Shown piece after piece: positions 1 through 12,261 of a stretch of DNA of 64,000 bases (its first letter is position 1; every line of letters begins with the position of its first letter). The position numbers and the translations under genes are program-made. Source of the DNA: Pseudomonas sp. RIT623 (lineage in GTDB: Bacteria > Pseudomonadota > Gammaproteobacteria > Pseudomonadales > Pseudomonadaceae); the NCBI RefSeq assembly GCF_004519305.1, contig NZ_SOZA01000014.1:44052-108051 (forward strand). The letters run 5' to 3'. A model generated the notes under the pieces. That model ran no database searches, was not told the DNA's origin, and was given only the letters and a program-made list of their open reading frames with translations.

Positions 1-2005
<2,005 letters not shown>

Positions 2006-2055
2006 GCTTGAGGCGGGCCTGCGAACTGCGGTAATGGCGCAATTCTAGCGCCTGC

Positions 2056-2811
2056 TCAGGCGCTCAGGTAGCGACCGATAAGCGCCAGGCCGCTAGCCAG
2101 CACCAACCAGGTGACCAGGCGGATGAAGGCCTCGCGGGACAGTTTCAAGGTCAGCCGTCGCCCCAGCCAGGTGCCGACGAACATCACCGGCAGCAGGCAG
2201 GCGGCAAGCAGCAGCAGGCTGGTATCGGCATACACCCCGGCGATCAGGAACAGCGACAGGCGTACCACCGTGCTGCAGCTGATCAGCGCGACCTGGGTCG
2301 CGCGCACCTGTTCCTTGGCCTCCAGGCGGGCACTGAGGTAGATCGCGTAGAGGAATCCACCACTGCCGAACAAGGCGCCGAACAATCCGCCCACCGTGCC
2401 CATGGGCACCGCCCAGGCGCCCGACAGACTAGCCGGGCGGACCTTGACCGCCAGGCCATAGACCGCATAGGCGGTCACGAAGATGCCCATCAGCAACAGC
2501 AACACATCGGACTTGAGCCGCAGCAGGAACACCACGCCCAGGGTGCAACCCACGGCCATGAACGGCAGCAGGCGCAGCAACTCGCCGCGCACCACATCGC
2601 GTCGCGACGGCAGCAGGTTGCCGAAGGCAGCGACGAAATCCAGCAGTACCAGCAGCGGAATGATCCGTGACAACGGCATGAAGTGGATCAGCACGGGGCC
2701 GGCGACCAGCGCGGTGCCGAAGCCGGCAATGCCGAAGACTATATAGGCCACCCCCACTCCCAGCAGGATGGGCAGCCAGTCGAACGTGGATAACGACAGT
2801 TGAGCAAGCAT
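2056..2811 (-). CDS. TauE/SafE-family membrane permease
   Basis: 251 residues with about 7-8 hydrophobic segments and the family-like GIAGFGTALVAGP near the N-terminus and GGLFGALFGSGGFLYAIYL in the middle (two related halves). The family (formerly DUF81) includes sulfite and organosulfonate exporters; the substrate here is unknown. It is divergent from a LysR gene with a 97-base gap, which suggests that the regulator controls it. The start is supported by an AAGGGAA-like site upstream of ATG. Confidence 0.85.
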   Translation of the reverse strand: MLAQLSLSTFDWLPILLGVGVAYIVFGIAGFGTALVAGPVLIHFMPLSRIIPLLVLLDFVAAFGNLLPSRRDVVRGELLRLLPFMAVGCTLGVVFLLRLKSDVLLLLMGIFVTAYAVYGLAVKVRPASLSGAWAVPMGTVGGLFGALFGSGGFLYAIYLSARLEAKEQVRATQVALISCSTVVRLSLFLIAGVYADTSLLLLAACLLPVMFVGTWLGRRLTLKLSREAFIRLVTWLVLASGLALIGRYLSA

Positions 2812-2870
2812 CGCGGCAGTTCCCTTGAAGACAACTGAAGGTTAGCCAGTGACGAGCCATGCCGACTAAT

Positions 2871-2905
2871 ATGCCTTTTCGCCATGAGCCATCTTGAAAA
2901 GGCAT
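2871..2905. promoter_or_regulatory. Perfect 10-bp inverted repeat in tauE/lysR intergenic region
   Basis: ATGCCTTTTC (2871-2880) and its exact complement GAAAAGGCAT (2896-2905) are separated by 15 bases. The right arm overlaps the weak AAGG ribosome binding site of the LysR gene (ATG at 2909). It could be the LysR operator for autoregulation and divergent control, or an mRNA hairpin that masks the start site. Confidence 0.55.
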
Positions 2906-2908
2906 GAC

Positions 2909-3787
2909 ATGACTTCGATCCGCCAGCTGCGCTACTTCGTCGAAATCGCCGAGACCGGTAGTTTCAGCGCCGCCGCCGAGCGGCTGTACATTGCCCAGTC
3001 GGCCCTCAGCCGGCAGATCAAGGAGCTTGAGCTTCACCTGGGCACCGTCCTGTTCGAACGCACTGCCCGCCTGCCACGGCTGACCGTCGCTGGGCAGGCC
3101 TTTCTCGAGCGCGCCCGCCATCTGCTGGCCGACCTGGACAAGGCCGAGCGCCTGGCCCGGGAAATCGGCCAGGGCCTGCGCGGCAGCCTGCGCCTGAACC
3201 ACTCCAGCACCGTGCCGCTGACCGGCCATTTGCTGCAGCGCCTCGGCGGCTACCTCGAGGACAATCCCGGCGTTTCCCTGGAGATCGCCCAGCAATCGTC
3301 GGAGGCGCAACTGGAGGACATCGCCGAAGGCCGCCTGGAGATCGGCCTGCTGCGCCTGCCGGTGCTACGCCAGCATGAGGGCGTGGAGTTGCATGCGCTG
3401 TTCGACGAACCCCTGCTGCTGGCAGTAGCGGCGGGCCACCCACTGGCCACGGCAAGTAGTGTGCGGCTGGGCCAACTGCGCGAGGAACGCTTCATTTCCA
3501 TCCCCCATCGCCAGCGCGGCGGCCTGAGCTACCTGTCGGCGTCGCTGTGCATGAATGCGGGTTTTTTTCCGCAGGCAGCTCAGGTGGTATCGCGCAAGAC
3601 CACGCAACTGCAATTGATCCAGGCCGGGTTCGGGGTGGCGTTGTTGCCGGCGAGCATGCGCGAGATCGCCCCACCGACGCTGCGTTTCGTGCCGCTGGAC
3701 GAGGCGTGCCAAAGTACCGTGGCGCTGGCTTGCCGGCGCGATGCCGGCGAGCTGGTGCGCCAGTTCGTGGCGATCATGCAAGGCTGA
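2909..3787 (+). CDS. LysR-family transcriptional regulator
   Basis: 292 residues. The N-terminal winged helix-turn-helix (about residues 4-63) contains the classic TGSFSAAAERLYIAQSALSRQIKELE, followed by the linker helix and an effector-binding domain. ATG at 2909 was chosen over the in-frame TTG at 2894 because it gives the normal N-terminus (MTSIRQLRYFVEIAE). Divergent from the TauE-type permease, so probably its regulator. The ligand cannot be read from sequence. Confidence 0.9.
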   Translation: MTSIRQLRYFVEIAETGSFSAAAERLYIAQSALSRQIKELELHLGTVLFERTARLPRLTVAGQAFLERARHLLADLDKAERLAREIGQGLRGSLRLNHSSTVPLTGHLLQRLGGYLEDNPGVSLEIAQQSSEAQLEDIAEGRLEIGLLRLPVLRQHEGVELHALFDEPLLLAVAAGHPLATASSVRLGQLREERFISIPHRQRGGLSYLSASLCMNAGFFPQAAQVVSRKTTQLQLIQAGFGVALLPASMREIAPPTLRFVPLDEACQSTVALACRRDAGELVRQFVAIMQG

Positions 3788-3788
3788 A

Positions 3789-3821
3789 GGCCTTATCGCG
3801 GGTCAAGCCCGCGATAGAGGC
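3789..3821. repeat. REP-like hairpin between lysR and xseA
   Basis: TATCGCGGG TCAAG CCCGCGATA (3794-3816) forms a perfect 9-bp stem directly after the LysR stop codon, flanked by GGCC on both sides. It may also work as a factor-assisted 3' end for lysR; there is no T-run. Confidence 0.6.
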
Positions 3822-3863
3822 CGGCACAGACAACCAGGCCTTCGCTCCTTTATGATGCCCGCC

Positions 3864-5243
3864 ATGATCAGAGACCCTTTCGAACGACTCGGCCTGGACC
3901 GCGAGGTCCTCACCGTCAGCCAGCTCAACGGCCGCGCCCGCGTGCTGCTCGAGGACGTGTTCCGCAGCGTCTGGGTGGAAGGCGAGATTTCCAACCTCGC
4001 CCGCCCGGCCTCCGGCCACATGTACTTCACCCTCAAGGACAGCGGCGCGCAGATCCGTTGCGCGCTGTTCCGGCAGAACGCCGCCCGGGTACGCCAGGCC
4101 CTGCGTGACGGCCTGGCGGTACGGGTGCGCGGCAAGGTCTCGCTGTTCGAAGGGCGTGGCGACTACCAACTGATCCTCGATACGGTCGAGCCGGCCGGCG
4201 ACGGTGCCCTGCGCCTGGCGTTCGAGGCGCTGAAGGAAAAGCTCGGCGCCGAGGGGCTGTTCAGCACCGAACGCAAGAAGCCGCTACCGGCGCACCCGCA
4301 ACGCATCGGCATCATCACCTCGCCCACCGGCGCGGTGATCCGCGACATCATCAGCGTGTTCGGCCGCCGTGCGCCGCAGGTCGAGTTGAACCTGATTCCC
4401 ACCGCGGTACAGGGCCGCGAAGCGATCAACCAAATCGTCCGCGCCCTGCAGATGGCCGACCGACAAGGCTTCGACGCGCTGATCCTGGCCCGTGGTGGCG
4501 GTTCGCTGGAAGACCTCTGGTGCTTCAACGAAGAGGCCGTGGCCCGCGCCGTGGCCGCCTGCGTCACGCCCATCGTCAGCGCCGTGGGCCATGAGACCGA
4601 CGTGTCGATCAGCGATTTCGTCGCCGATGTGCGCGCACCCACGCCGTCCGCCGCCGCCGAGCTGCTCGCCCCCGACAGCAGCGGCCTGCAACAGCGCCTT
4701 GACGGCCTGCAACGGCGCCTGCTGCTGCGCATGCAGAACCGCCTGGCCCACGACCGTCTGCGCGTGGATGGCCTGGCCCGGCGTCTGCGCCACCCGGGCG
4801 AGCGCCTGCGCCAGCAGGCCCAGCGCCTGGACGACCTGGACATGCGCCTGCGCCGCGCCTTCATGCTCGACATGAACCACCGCCAGCAACGCCTTGGCCG
4901 CCTCGACATGCGCCTGGCCGCGCAGCATCCGGGGCGTAACCTGAAGCTGCTCAAGCAGCGCCTGGACAGCCTTGCCGAGCGCCTGCCGCGGGCCATGCGA
5001 GACCTGCTCAAGGACCGCCGCCAACGCTTCCAGGCGCAGCTGCAGACGCTGCAGGTGGTCAGCCCCCTGGCCACCCTCGCCCGCGGCTACAGCATCCTCC
5101 TGGATGAACGCGGCCAGGCCATCCGCAGCGCCGCGCAGACCCACAACGGCCAACGCCTGACCGCTCGCCTCAACGAAGGCGAGCTCAAGGTGCGGGTCGA
5201 GGACAACCACCAGACCCCGGTCACCCTCTCGCTACTGGACTGA
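3864..5243 (+). CDS. xseA: Exodeoxyribonuclease VII large subunit
   Basis: 459 residues. Together with XseB it degrades single-stranded DNA from both ends. The N-terminal OB-fold domain (about residues 10-110, with VEGEISNLARPASGHMYFTLKD) is followed by the exonuclease VII catalytic region (ITSPTGAVIRDI, ARGGGSLEDLWCFNEE, SAVGHETDVSISDFVAD) and a long arginine/leucine-rich coiled coil. The ATG at 3864 (MIRDPFERLGLD) is preferred over 3852. xseB is not adjacent. It is followed after 3 bases by the M23 peptidase gene, so the two are probably co-transcribed. Confidence 0.96.
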   Translation: MIRDPFERLGLDREVLTVSQLNGRARVLLEDVFRSVWVEGEISNLARPASGHMYFTLKDSGAQIRCALFRQNAARVRQALRDGLAVRVRGKVSLFEGRGDYQLILDTVEPAGDGALRLAFEALKEKLGAEGLFSTERKKPLPAHPQRIGIITSPTGAVIRDIISVFGRRAPQVELNLIPTAVQGREAINQIVRALQMADRQGFDALILARGGGSLEDLWCFNEEAVARAVAACVTPIVSAVGHETDVSISDFVADVRAPTPSAAAELLAPDSSGLQQRLDGLQRRLLLRMQNRLAHDRLRVDGLARRLRHPGERLRQQAQRLDDLDMRLRRAFMLDMNHRQQRLGRLDMRLAAQHPGRNLKLLKQRLDSLAERLPRAMRDLLKDRRQRFQAQLQTLQVVSPLATLARGYSILLDERGQAIRSAAQTHNGQRLTARLNEGELKVRVEDNHQTPVTLSLLD

Positions 5244-5246
5244 CAC

Positions 5247-6074
5247 ATGCCCCGCCTGTTCGCGCCCTTGCTTGCCCTCGCCCTGCTGCTGCCAGTCACC
5301 GCTGCCCAGGCCAGCTACATCACCCGCACCCTGAACAAACCGGTGCCCGGCGGCGTTGCGGTGGTCGACCTGGGGCCGGCCGCCAGCGCTCCATCGGCGC
5401 GCTTCGACGGCAAGCCGGTGCTGGTGGTCAACGAGCAGGGCAACTGGCTGGCGATCGTCGGCATCCCGCTGACGCAAAAGCCCGGCAATGCCGTGCTGAC
5501 CCAAGGCGGACGCAGCATTGCCTTCAGTGTCGCCAGCAAGAAGTACCCCGAGCAGCACATCACCTTGAAGAACAAACGCCAGGTCAACCCTGAACCGCAG
5601 GACCTCAAGCGCATCGACCGCGAACTGGCCGAGCAGATCAAGGCCTACCGCAGTTTCAGCCCTGTGCTTCCGAGCAACCTGATCCTCGACAAGCCGGTCA
5701 ACGGCCCGCTGTCGAGCAAGTTCGGCGTGCGCCGCTTCTTCAATGGCGAGGAGCGCAACCCGCATGCCGGCCTGGACTTCGCCGTGCCCGCCGGCACGCC
5801 GATCAAGACCCCGGCCAATGGCAAGGTGATCCTGGTGGGCGACTACTTCTTCAATGGCCGCACGGTGTTCGTCGACCATGGGCAAGGCTTCATCAGCATG
5901 TTCTGCCACATGTCCAAGATCGACGTGAAGCCGGGCCAGGCGCTGCGCCGTGGCGAGGTGGTGGGCCGTGTAGGTTCGACCGGTCGGGCCACCGGGCCGC
6001 ACATGCACTGGAACGTCAGCCTCAACGATGCGCGGGTGGACCCGGCGATCTTCATTGGCGCGTTCCAGCCCTGA
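5247..6074 (+). CDS. Secreted M23-family peptidase
   Basis: 275 residues. A signal peptide is evident (MPRLFAPLLALALLLPVTAAQA, cleavage near residue 22), so it acts in the periplasm. The C-terminal LytM/M23 domain keeps the zinc-binding signature: HAGLDFAVPAGTP (H and D ligands) and GPHMHW (HxH). Such enzymes cleave peptidoglycan cross-links; here the metal ligands look intact, unlike degenerate EnvC/NlpD-type activators. It sits 3 bases after xseA. Confidence 0.92.
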   Translation: MPRLFAPLLALALLLPVTAAQASYITRTLNKPVPGGVAVVDLGPAASAPSARFDGKPVLVVNEQGNWLAIVGIPLTQKPGNAVLTQGGRSIAFSVASKKYPEQHITLKNKRQVNPEPQDLKRIDRELAEQIKAYRSFSPVLPSNLILDKPVNGPLSSKFGVRRFFNGEERNPHAGLDFAVPAGTPIKTPANGKVILVGDYFFNGRTVFVDHGQGFISMFCHMSKIDVKPGQALRRGEVVGRVGSTGRATGPHMHWNVSLNDARVDPAIFIGAFQP

Positions 6075-6421
6075 AATCGCAATCGCGGGGGCCCGCTCCC
6101 ACGCAGCCAACGGTGGCCCCGCGATTTGCGCAATGAAAAAACTTAAAGCAAGAAAATATCAACAAACCAAAATCAATGGACATAAAAAATCAGTAAACTC
6201 GTTTTTTTAAGCATTTCTATCAATTTTTCCGCACTGCTTGCCATCCCCCAACCCACTGGTTAGGGTTGAGCACATGAACATCTTCAGCACCCTCCTCCAA
6301 CAACACCGCAGCCTCTGCCTGGTCAGCGCCCGACTACCAGGGTGAATCGCGTCGCCTCGCCTTTTCATCTCGTACACGTTCGGCAGGCCCGATCACGGCC
6401 GCACATAAAAGGAATGCTTGC
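6075..6421 (+). promoter_or_regulatory. leuA upstream region (347 bases): AT-rich tract, promoter, possible leader ORF
   Basis: Starts with a partial REP-like stretch (6078-6125), then an unusually AT-rich block (6130-6230) that stands out from the GC-rich surroundings. A candidate sigma-70 promoter follows: TTGCCA (6238-6243), 17-base spacer, TAGGGT (6261-6266). A short ORF begins at 6274, almost exactly at the predicted transcription start. The leuA ribosome binding site AAGGA is at about 6410-6414. I found no convincing terminator hairpin before leuA. Confidence 0.5.
6274..6345 (+). CDS. Possible leuA leader peptide (23 aa)
   Basis: Translates as [17 protein letters not shown] followed by SARLPG and a stop. 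Five of 23 residues are leucine (CTC, CTC, CTC, CTG, CTA), a density that fits a leucine-sensing leader. It lies 76 bases upstream of leuA. The predicted +1 from the promoter at 6238-6266 falls at or next to its ATG, so it could be translated from a leaderless transcript; alternatively GAG at 6268-6270 could act as a weak ribosome binding site. Whether it is expressed or conserved is not known from this sequence. Confidence 0.4.
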   Translation: MNIFSTLLQQHRSLCLVSARLPG

Positions 6422-8095
6422 ATGACCATGCTCAAAGATCCCTCGAAGAAGTACCGCGCCTTCCCGACCATCGACCTGCCCGACCGTACCTGGCCGTCGA
6501 AGACCATCACCCAGGCGCCGATCTGGTGCAGTTCCGACCTGCGTGATGGCAACCAGTCGCTGATCGAGCCGATGGATGCCGAGAAGAAGCTGCGTTTCTG
6601 GAAGACCCTGGTGCAAGTAGGCGTGAAGGAAATCGAAGCGTCGTTCCCGTCCGCATCGCAGACCGACTTCGACTTCGTGCGCACCCTGATCGAAGACGGC
6701 CACATTCCGGACGACACCACCATCCAGGTGCTCACCCAGGCCCGTGAAGACCTGATCGCCCGCACCTTCGAATCCCTGCGCGGCGCCAAGAAGGCCATCG
6801 TCCACCTGTACAACGCCACCTGCCCGTCGTTCCGCCGCATCGTCTTCAACCAGGACAAGCAGGGCGTCAAGGACATCGCGGTCAACGCCGCCAAATTGTT
6901 CGTCAAGTACGCCGCGCAGCAGCCGCAAACCCAGTGGACGTTCCAGTACTCGCCTGAAACCTTCAGCGCCACCGAACTGGAATTCGCCAAGGAGGTGTGC
7001 GACGCGGTGATCGAGGTGTGGAATCCAACCCCCGAGCACAAGATCATCCTCAACCTGCCGGCCACCGTCGAAGTCGCCACGCCGAACGTCTACGCCGACC
7101 AGATCGAGTGGTTCTGCCGCAACATCAACCGCCGTGACAGCGTGATCATCAGCCTGCACACCCACAACGACCGTGGCACCGGCGTCGCCGCCACCGAGCT
7201 GGGCCTGATGGCCGGCGCCGACCGTGCCGAAGGCTGCCTGTTCGGCAATGGCGAGCGTACCGGCAACGTCGACCTGGTGACCCTGGCGCTGAACCTCTAC
7301 ACCCAGGGCATCGACCCGCAACTGGACTTCTCCGATATCGACGGCGTGCGCAAGGTCGTCGAGGAGTGCAACCAGCTGCCGGTGCACCCACGTCACCCGT
7401 ACGTCGGCGACCTGGTCCACACCGCCTTCTCCGGCTCGCACCAGGACGCCATTCGCAAGGGCTTCGCCAAGCAGCAGGACGGCGAACTGTGGGAAGTACC
7501 ATACCTGCCGATCGACCCGGCCGACATCGGCCGCAGCTACGAGGCGGTGATCCGCGTCAACAGCCAGTCGGGCAAGGGCGGCATCACCTACCTGCTCGAG
7601 CAGGAGTACGGCATCAGCCTGCCGCGCCGCATGCAGATCGAGTTCAGCCAGGTGGTCCAGGGTGAGACCGACCGTCTCGGACTGGAAATGACCGCCGAGC
7701 AGATCTACAAGCTGTTGCAGAAGGAATACCTGCAAGCCAACGCGCCGTACGCACTGGTCAGCCACCGCCTGCAGGAAGAGAACGGCAGCAGCCACGTGCA
7801 AGTGGAAGTCTCCGGTGAAGGCGAAACCACCCTGCACTGGCACGGCAAGGGCAACGGCGCCCTGGAGGCGCTGGTCGCCGGCTTGCCGGTCAACGTCGAG
7901 ATCATGGACTATAACGAACACGCCATCGGTGCCGGCACCAACGCCAAGGCCGCGGCCTATATCGAGCTGCGCGTGGCCGGTGGTCGTCCGGTGCACGGCG
8001 TGGGTATCGACGAGAACATCACCACTGCCAGCTTCAAGGCACTGTTCAGCGCGCTGAACCGCTCGCTGAGCCAGCAGCAGGCCAAGGCGGCGTAA
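6422..8095 (+). CDS. leuA: 2-isopropylmalate synthase
   Basis: 557 residues. Condenses acetyl-CoA with 2-oxoisovalerate in the first committed step of leucine synthesis. The HMGL-like TIM barrel carries the metal-binding [11 protein letters not shown] near residue 40 and HTHNDRGTG near residue 245; the C-terminal LeuA allosteric (leucine-binding) domain follows from about residue 425. Start ATG at 6422 with AAGGA upstream. It is monocistronic, between an upstream regulatory region and a strong terminator. Confidence 0.97.
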   Translation: MTMLKDPSKKYRAFPTIDLPDRTWPSKTITQAPIWCSSDLRDGNQSLIEPMDAEKKLRFWKTLVQVGVKEIEASFPSASQTDFDFVRTLIEDGHIPDDTTIQVLTQAREDLIARTFESLRGAKKAIVHLYNATCPSFRRIVFNQDKQGVKDIAVNAAKLFVKYAAQQPQTQWTFQYSPETFSATELEFAKEVCDAVIEVWNPTPEHKIILNLPATVEVATPNVYADQIEWFCRNINRRDSVIISLHTHNDRGTGVAATELGLMAGADRAEGCLFGNGERTGNVDLVTLALNLYTQGIDPQLDFSDIDGVRKVVEECNQLPVHPRHPYVGDLVHTAFSGSHQDAIRKGFAKQQDGELWEVPYLPIDPADIGRSYEAVIRVNSQSGKGGITYLLEQEYGISLPRRMQIEFSQVVQGETDRLGLEMTAEQIYKLLQKEYLQANAPYALVSHRLQEENGSSHVQVEVSGEGETTLHWHGKGNGALEALVAGLPVNVEIMDYNEHAIGAGTNAKAAAYIELRVAGGRPVHGVGIDENITTASFKALFSALNRSLSQQQAKAA

Positions 8096-8111
8096 GCCAT
8101 CGCAGAAAAGC

Positions 8112-8141
8112 AAAGCCCGCATCCTTGATGCGGGCTTTTTT
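8112..8141 (+). terminator. Rho-independent terminator after leuA
   Basis: Stem AAAGCCCGCAT / ATGCGGGCTTT with a 5-base loop, followed by a T-run, 16 bases after the leuA stop codon. Confidence 0.93.
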
Positions 8142-8167
8142 GCCTGTGGCAGGGCACTGCATACCCG

Positions 8168-8287
8168 TGTAGGAGCGGCCTTGTGTCGCGAAAGGGCCGC
8201 AACGCGGCCCCCAGGATATCAGCGTTCATGCAAAGATCGCTGGGGCCGCTTGGCGGCCCTTTCGCGACACAAGGCCGCTCCTACAGG
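8168..8287. repeat. REP pair (inverted), class GCGGCCTTGTGTCGCGAAAGG
   Basis: Two near-identical elements in opposite orientation: TGTAGGAGCGGCCTTGTGTC... at 8168 and its complement ending at 8287. They lie between the convergent 3' ends of leuA and eda, a typical place for P. putida REP palindromes. Confidence 0.9.
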
Positions 8288-8345
8288 CGAAAAAAAGGGG
8301 CGCCGACCAAGCGCCCCATAACCGTGTAGCACACAACGAAATCTG

Positions 8346-9020
8346 TCAGTCCAGCAACGCCATCGCCTCGGCGCTGCACGCCTCGATCCGCGCCCAGTCG
8401 CCGTTCTTGATCCAGCTGCTGTCGAGCATCCAGGTGCCGCCCACGCACATCACATTGGGCAGGGCCATGTAGTTGCGCACGTTGGCCGGGTTGACCCCAC
8501 CGGTGGGGCAAAAGCGAATGTCGCCGAACGGGCCGCCGAACGCCTTGATAGCCGCCACGCCGCCGCTGATTTCCGCTGGGAACAATTTGAAGCGGCGGTA
8601 GCCCAGGGCATACCCCAGCATGATTTCCGATGGCGTGCTGATACCGGGCAGCAGTGGAATGTCGCTTTCCACACCCGCCTGGAGAACGTCCGGAGTGATG
8701 CCCGGGGTAACGACGAACTGCGCGCCCGCCGCCTCGACGGCCGCGAACATGCCGCGGTCGAGCACGGTACCGGCACCGACGCACAGCTCCGGTCGCTGTT
8801 CACGCAGCACCTGGATGGCCTTCAGGCCGTGCTGCGAGCGCAGGGTCACTTCCAGGGTGCGGATGCCGCCAGCGGCCAACGCGTCGGCCAGGGGCAGGAT
8901 GTCTTCCTCACGGGCGATGGTGATCACCGGCAGGATGCGCGCCTTGTTGCAGATCGCGTCGATGCGTTCGGCTTTCTCGGCCATCGAGAGCAAAGGCTGG
9001 GGGCGTTCGAGGGTGGTCAT
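8346..9020 (-). CDS. eda: KDPG/KHG aldolase
   Basis: 224 residues. Cleaves 2-keto-3-deoxy-6-phosphogluconate to pyruvate and glyceraldehyde-3-phosphate, the last step of the Entner-Doudoroff pathway. The Schiff-base lysine is in RRFKLFPAE, and the catalytic glutamate motif is TIAREED. ATG at 9020 (MTTLERPQP) has AAGGA upstream. An alternative ATG at 9041 overlaps the pgl stop as ATGA but has no clear ribosome binding site. Last gene of zwf-pgl-eda. Confidence 0.96.
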   Translation of the reverse strand: MTTLERPQPLLSMAEKAERIDAICNKARILPVITIAREEDILPLADALAAGGIRTLEVTLRSQHGLKAIQVLREQRPELCVGAGTVLDRGMFAAVEAAGAQFVVTPGITPDVLQAGVESDIPLLPGISTPSEIMLGYALGYRRFKLFPAEISGGVAAIKAFGGPFGDIRFCPTGGVNPANVRNYMALPNVMCVGGTWMLDSSWIKNGDWARIEACSAEAMALLD

Positions 9021-9037
9021 GACAATGGGTCCTTGGC

Positions 9038-9737
9038 TCATGGGCACCAGTAGATGTCCAGGGGGTCGTGAAGAAAGGCGCGAATCGGCATTTCGGTTGG
9101 GTCTTCTGCCGCCAGCGCGGTGCGCAGGGTGGCGAGCTTGCCCGCGCCCTGCACCGACAACAGGGTCAGGCCGGCAGTGGCCAGCAGTGCGCGGGTCATG
9201 CTCAGGCGCTGGTGCGGCACGCTGGGCGCCAGCATCGGCAGGCAGCGGCGTTCGCCGACCTTGGCCAGGCCCTGGCGCAGGTTGGGGCTGGCCGGGAACA
9301 GCGAGGCGGTATGGCCATCGTCGCCCATGCCCAGCACCAGCACGTCGATCGGCGGCAGGTCGGCCAAAACCTGTTCAGCTTGCTCGGCAGCGGCTTCGAG
9401 GGTGGCAGCGGATTGGTAGAGCCCAATAAAACGGGCCTTGGCCGCCGGCCCCTTGAACAGGTGGCGGGCCAGCAGGCCGGCGTTGCTGTCGTCGTGCGCC
9501 ACCGGCACCCAACGCTCGTCGGCCAGGCTCACGGTGACCCGGGCCCAGTCCAGCACCTCGCCGGCCAGCTTCTCGAGAAACGGCACCGGGCTACGCCCGC
9601 CAGACAGCACCAGGCAGGCCTGCCCCTTGCTGGCGATCGCCTGGCGCAAGCGCTCGGCCACATCATGGGCCTGGGTCGCCGCCAAGGTTTTCGGATCGGC
9701 AAGCTGATGGACCTTCACGGTCGCAGGCAGTTGCAGT

Positions 9738-9751
<14 letters not shown>
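9038..9751 (-). CDS. pgl: 6-phosphogluconolactonase
   Basis: 237 residues. Hydrolyses 6-phosphogluconolactone to 6-phosphogluconate. Family motifs: [10 protein letters not shown] near the N-terminus, ADERWVP, and [13 protein letters not shown]. The start at 9751 (MAISELQLP) lies inside the 3' end of zwf: the zwf stop codon is at 9738-9740, a 14-base overlap implying translational coupling. Confidence 0.96.
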
Positions 9752-11207
<1,456 letters not shown>

Positions 11208-11236
11208 GATGTTGGTTCTTTTATAAAGTTGAGCTA

Positions 11237-11265
11237 GGAATACCGCTTTCAATCCTGCTTTTCAA
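11237..11265 (-). promoter_or_regulatory. Candidate zwf promoter
   Basis: On the minus strand, -35 TTGAAA (11260-11265) and -10 TATTCC (11237-11242) have 17-base spacing, about 30 bases upstream of the zwf ATG. The HexR-type site lies immediately upstream of the -35. Confidence 0.45.
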
Positions 11266-11272
11266 GGGTCAA

Positions 11273-11289
11273 TGTAGTAAAAACCACAA
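11273..11289. promoter_or_regulatory. Candidate HexR operator, zwf/hexR intergenic region
   Basis: TGTAGT-AAAA-ACCACAA is a near-palindrome (ACCACA against the perfect ACTACA) resembling HexR sites of gammaproteobacteria. It lies between the divergent zwf and hexR promoters. HexR is known to repress zwf, edd and gap-1 in P. putida and to release DNA on binding KDPG. Confidence 0.55.
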
Positions 11290-11388
11290 CATTAGTAACA
11301 ACCATTACAGACAAGTGGTGTGACAATCTTACCGACAGTAGGATACACAGCATCGCAAAAAGCTTGCTTCCCGACCCAAGGACCCACC

Positions 11389-12261
11389 ATGGACCGCGTG
11401 CGCAACCTCCTGGAACAGATCCAGGGCCGCCTCGACGAGCTGAACAAGGCCGAGCGCAAAGTCGCCGAAGTCATCCTGCTCAACCCGCAACAGGCCACCC
11501 GCTTCAGCATCGCCGCCCTGGCCCAGGCCGCCAAGGTCAGCGAACCGACCGTCAACCGCTTCTGCCGCTCGTTCGGCGTCAGCGGCTACCCCGAGCTCAA
11601 GCTGCAACTGGCGCAAAGCCTGGCCAGCGGCGCCGCCTACGTCAGCCGCGCGGTGGAGGCCGACGACGACCCGGCGGCCTATACCCAGAAGATCTTCGGC
11701 AGCGCCATCGCCTCGCTGGACAGCGCCTGCCAGGCGCTCGACCCGCAACAGGTCAGCCGCGCCGTGGACATGATGATCCAGGCCCGGCAGATCCACTTTT
11801 TCGGCCTCGGCGCCTCGGCCCCGGTGGCCCTGGACGCCCAGCACAAGTTCTTCCGCTTCAACCTGGCGGTGACGGCCCATGCCGATGTGCTGATGCAGCG
11901 CATGCTGGCCTCGGTGGCGCATACCGGTGATCTGTTCGTGATCATCTCCTACACCGGGCGCACCCGCGAGCTGGTCGAGGTGGCGCGCCTGGCACGGGAG
12001 AACGGCGCCTCGGTACTCGGCATCACCGCCGCCGGCTCGCCGCTGGCCCAGGCCTGCAGCTTGAGCCTGTTCCTGCCGCTGCCCGAAGACACCGACATCT
12101 ACATGCCGATGACCTCGCGGATCATCCAGCTCACCGTGCTCGATGTGCTGGCCACCGGCATGACCCTGCGCCGCGGCGTGGACTTCCAGCCGCACCTGCG
12201 CAAGATCAAGGAAAGCCTCAACGCCAGCCGCTATCCGGTCGCCGACGACGACCTCAGCTGA
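11389..12261 (+). CDS. hexR: HexR, RpiR-family repressor of glucose catabolism
   Basis: 290 residues. An N-terminal RpiR-type helix-turn-helix (about 1-77, with [22 protein letters not shown]) and a C-terminal SIS sugar-phosphate domain (about 125-255). In Pseudomonas HexR controls zwf, edd and gap-1 and responds to KDPG. ATG at 11389 follows AAGGA with proper spacing. It converges with the mutarotase gene: the two coding ends overlap by 8 bases (12254-12261). Confidence 0.96.
   Translation: MDRVRNLLEQIQGRLDELNKAERKVAEVILLNPQQATRFSIAALAQAAKVSEPTVNRFCRSFGVSGYPELKLQLAQSLASGAAYVSRAVEADDDPAAYTQKIFGSAIASLDSACQALDPQQVSRAVDMMIQARQIHFFGLGASAPVALDAQHKFFRFNLAVTAHADVLMQRMLASVAHTGDLFVIISYTGRTRELVEVARLARENGASVLGITAAGSPLAQACSLSLFLPLPEDTDIYMPMTSRIIQLTVLDVLATGMTLRRGVDFQPHLRKIKESLNASRYPVADDDLS

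Noticed and set aside
8168..8287. REP pairs considered as CRISPR repeats or transposon ends
   Set aside because: They occur as isolated inverted pairs in intergenic gaps across the window, with no regular spacers, no cas genes and no transposase.
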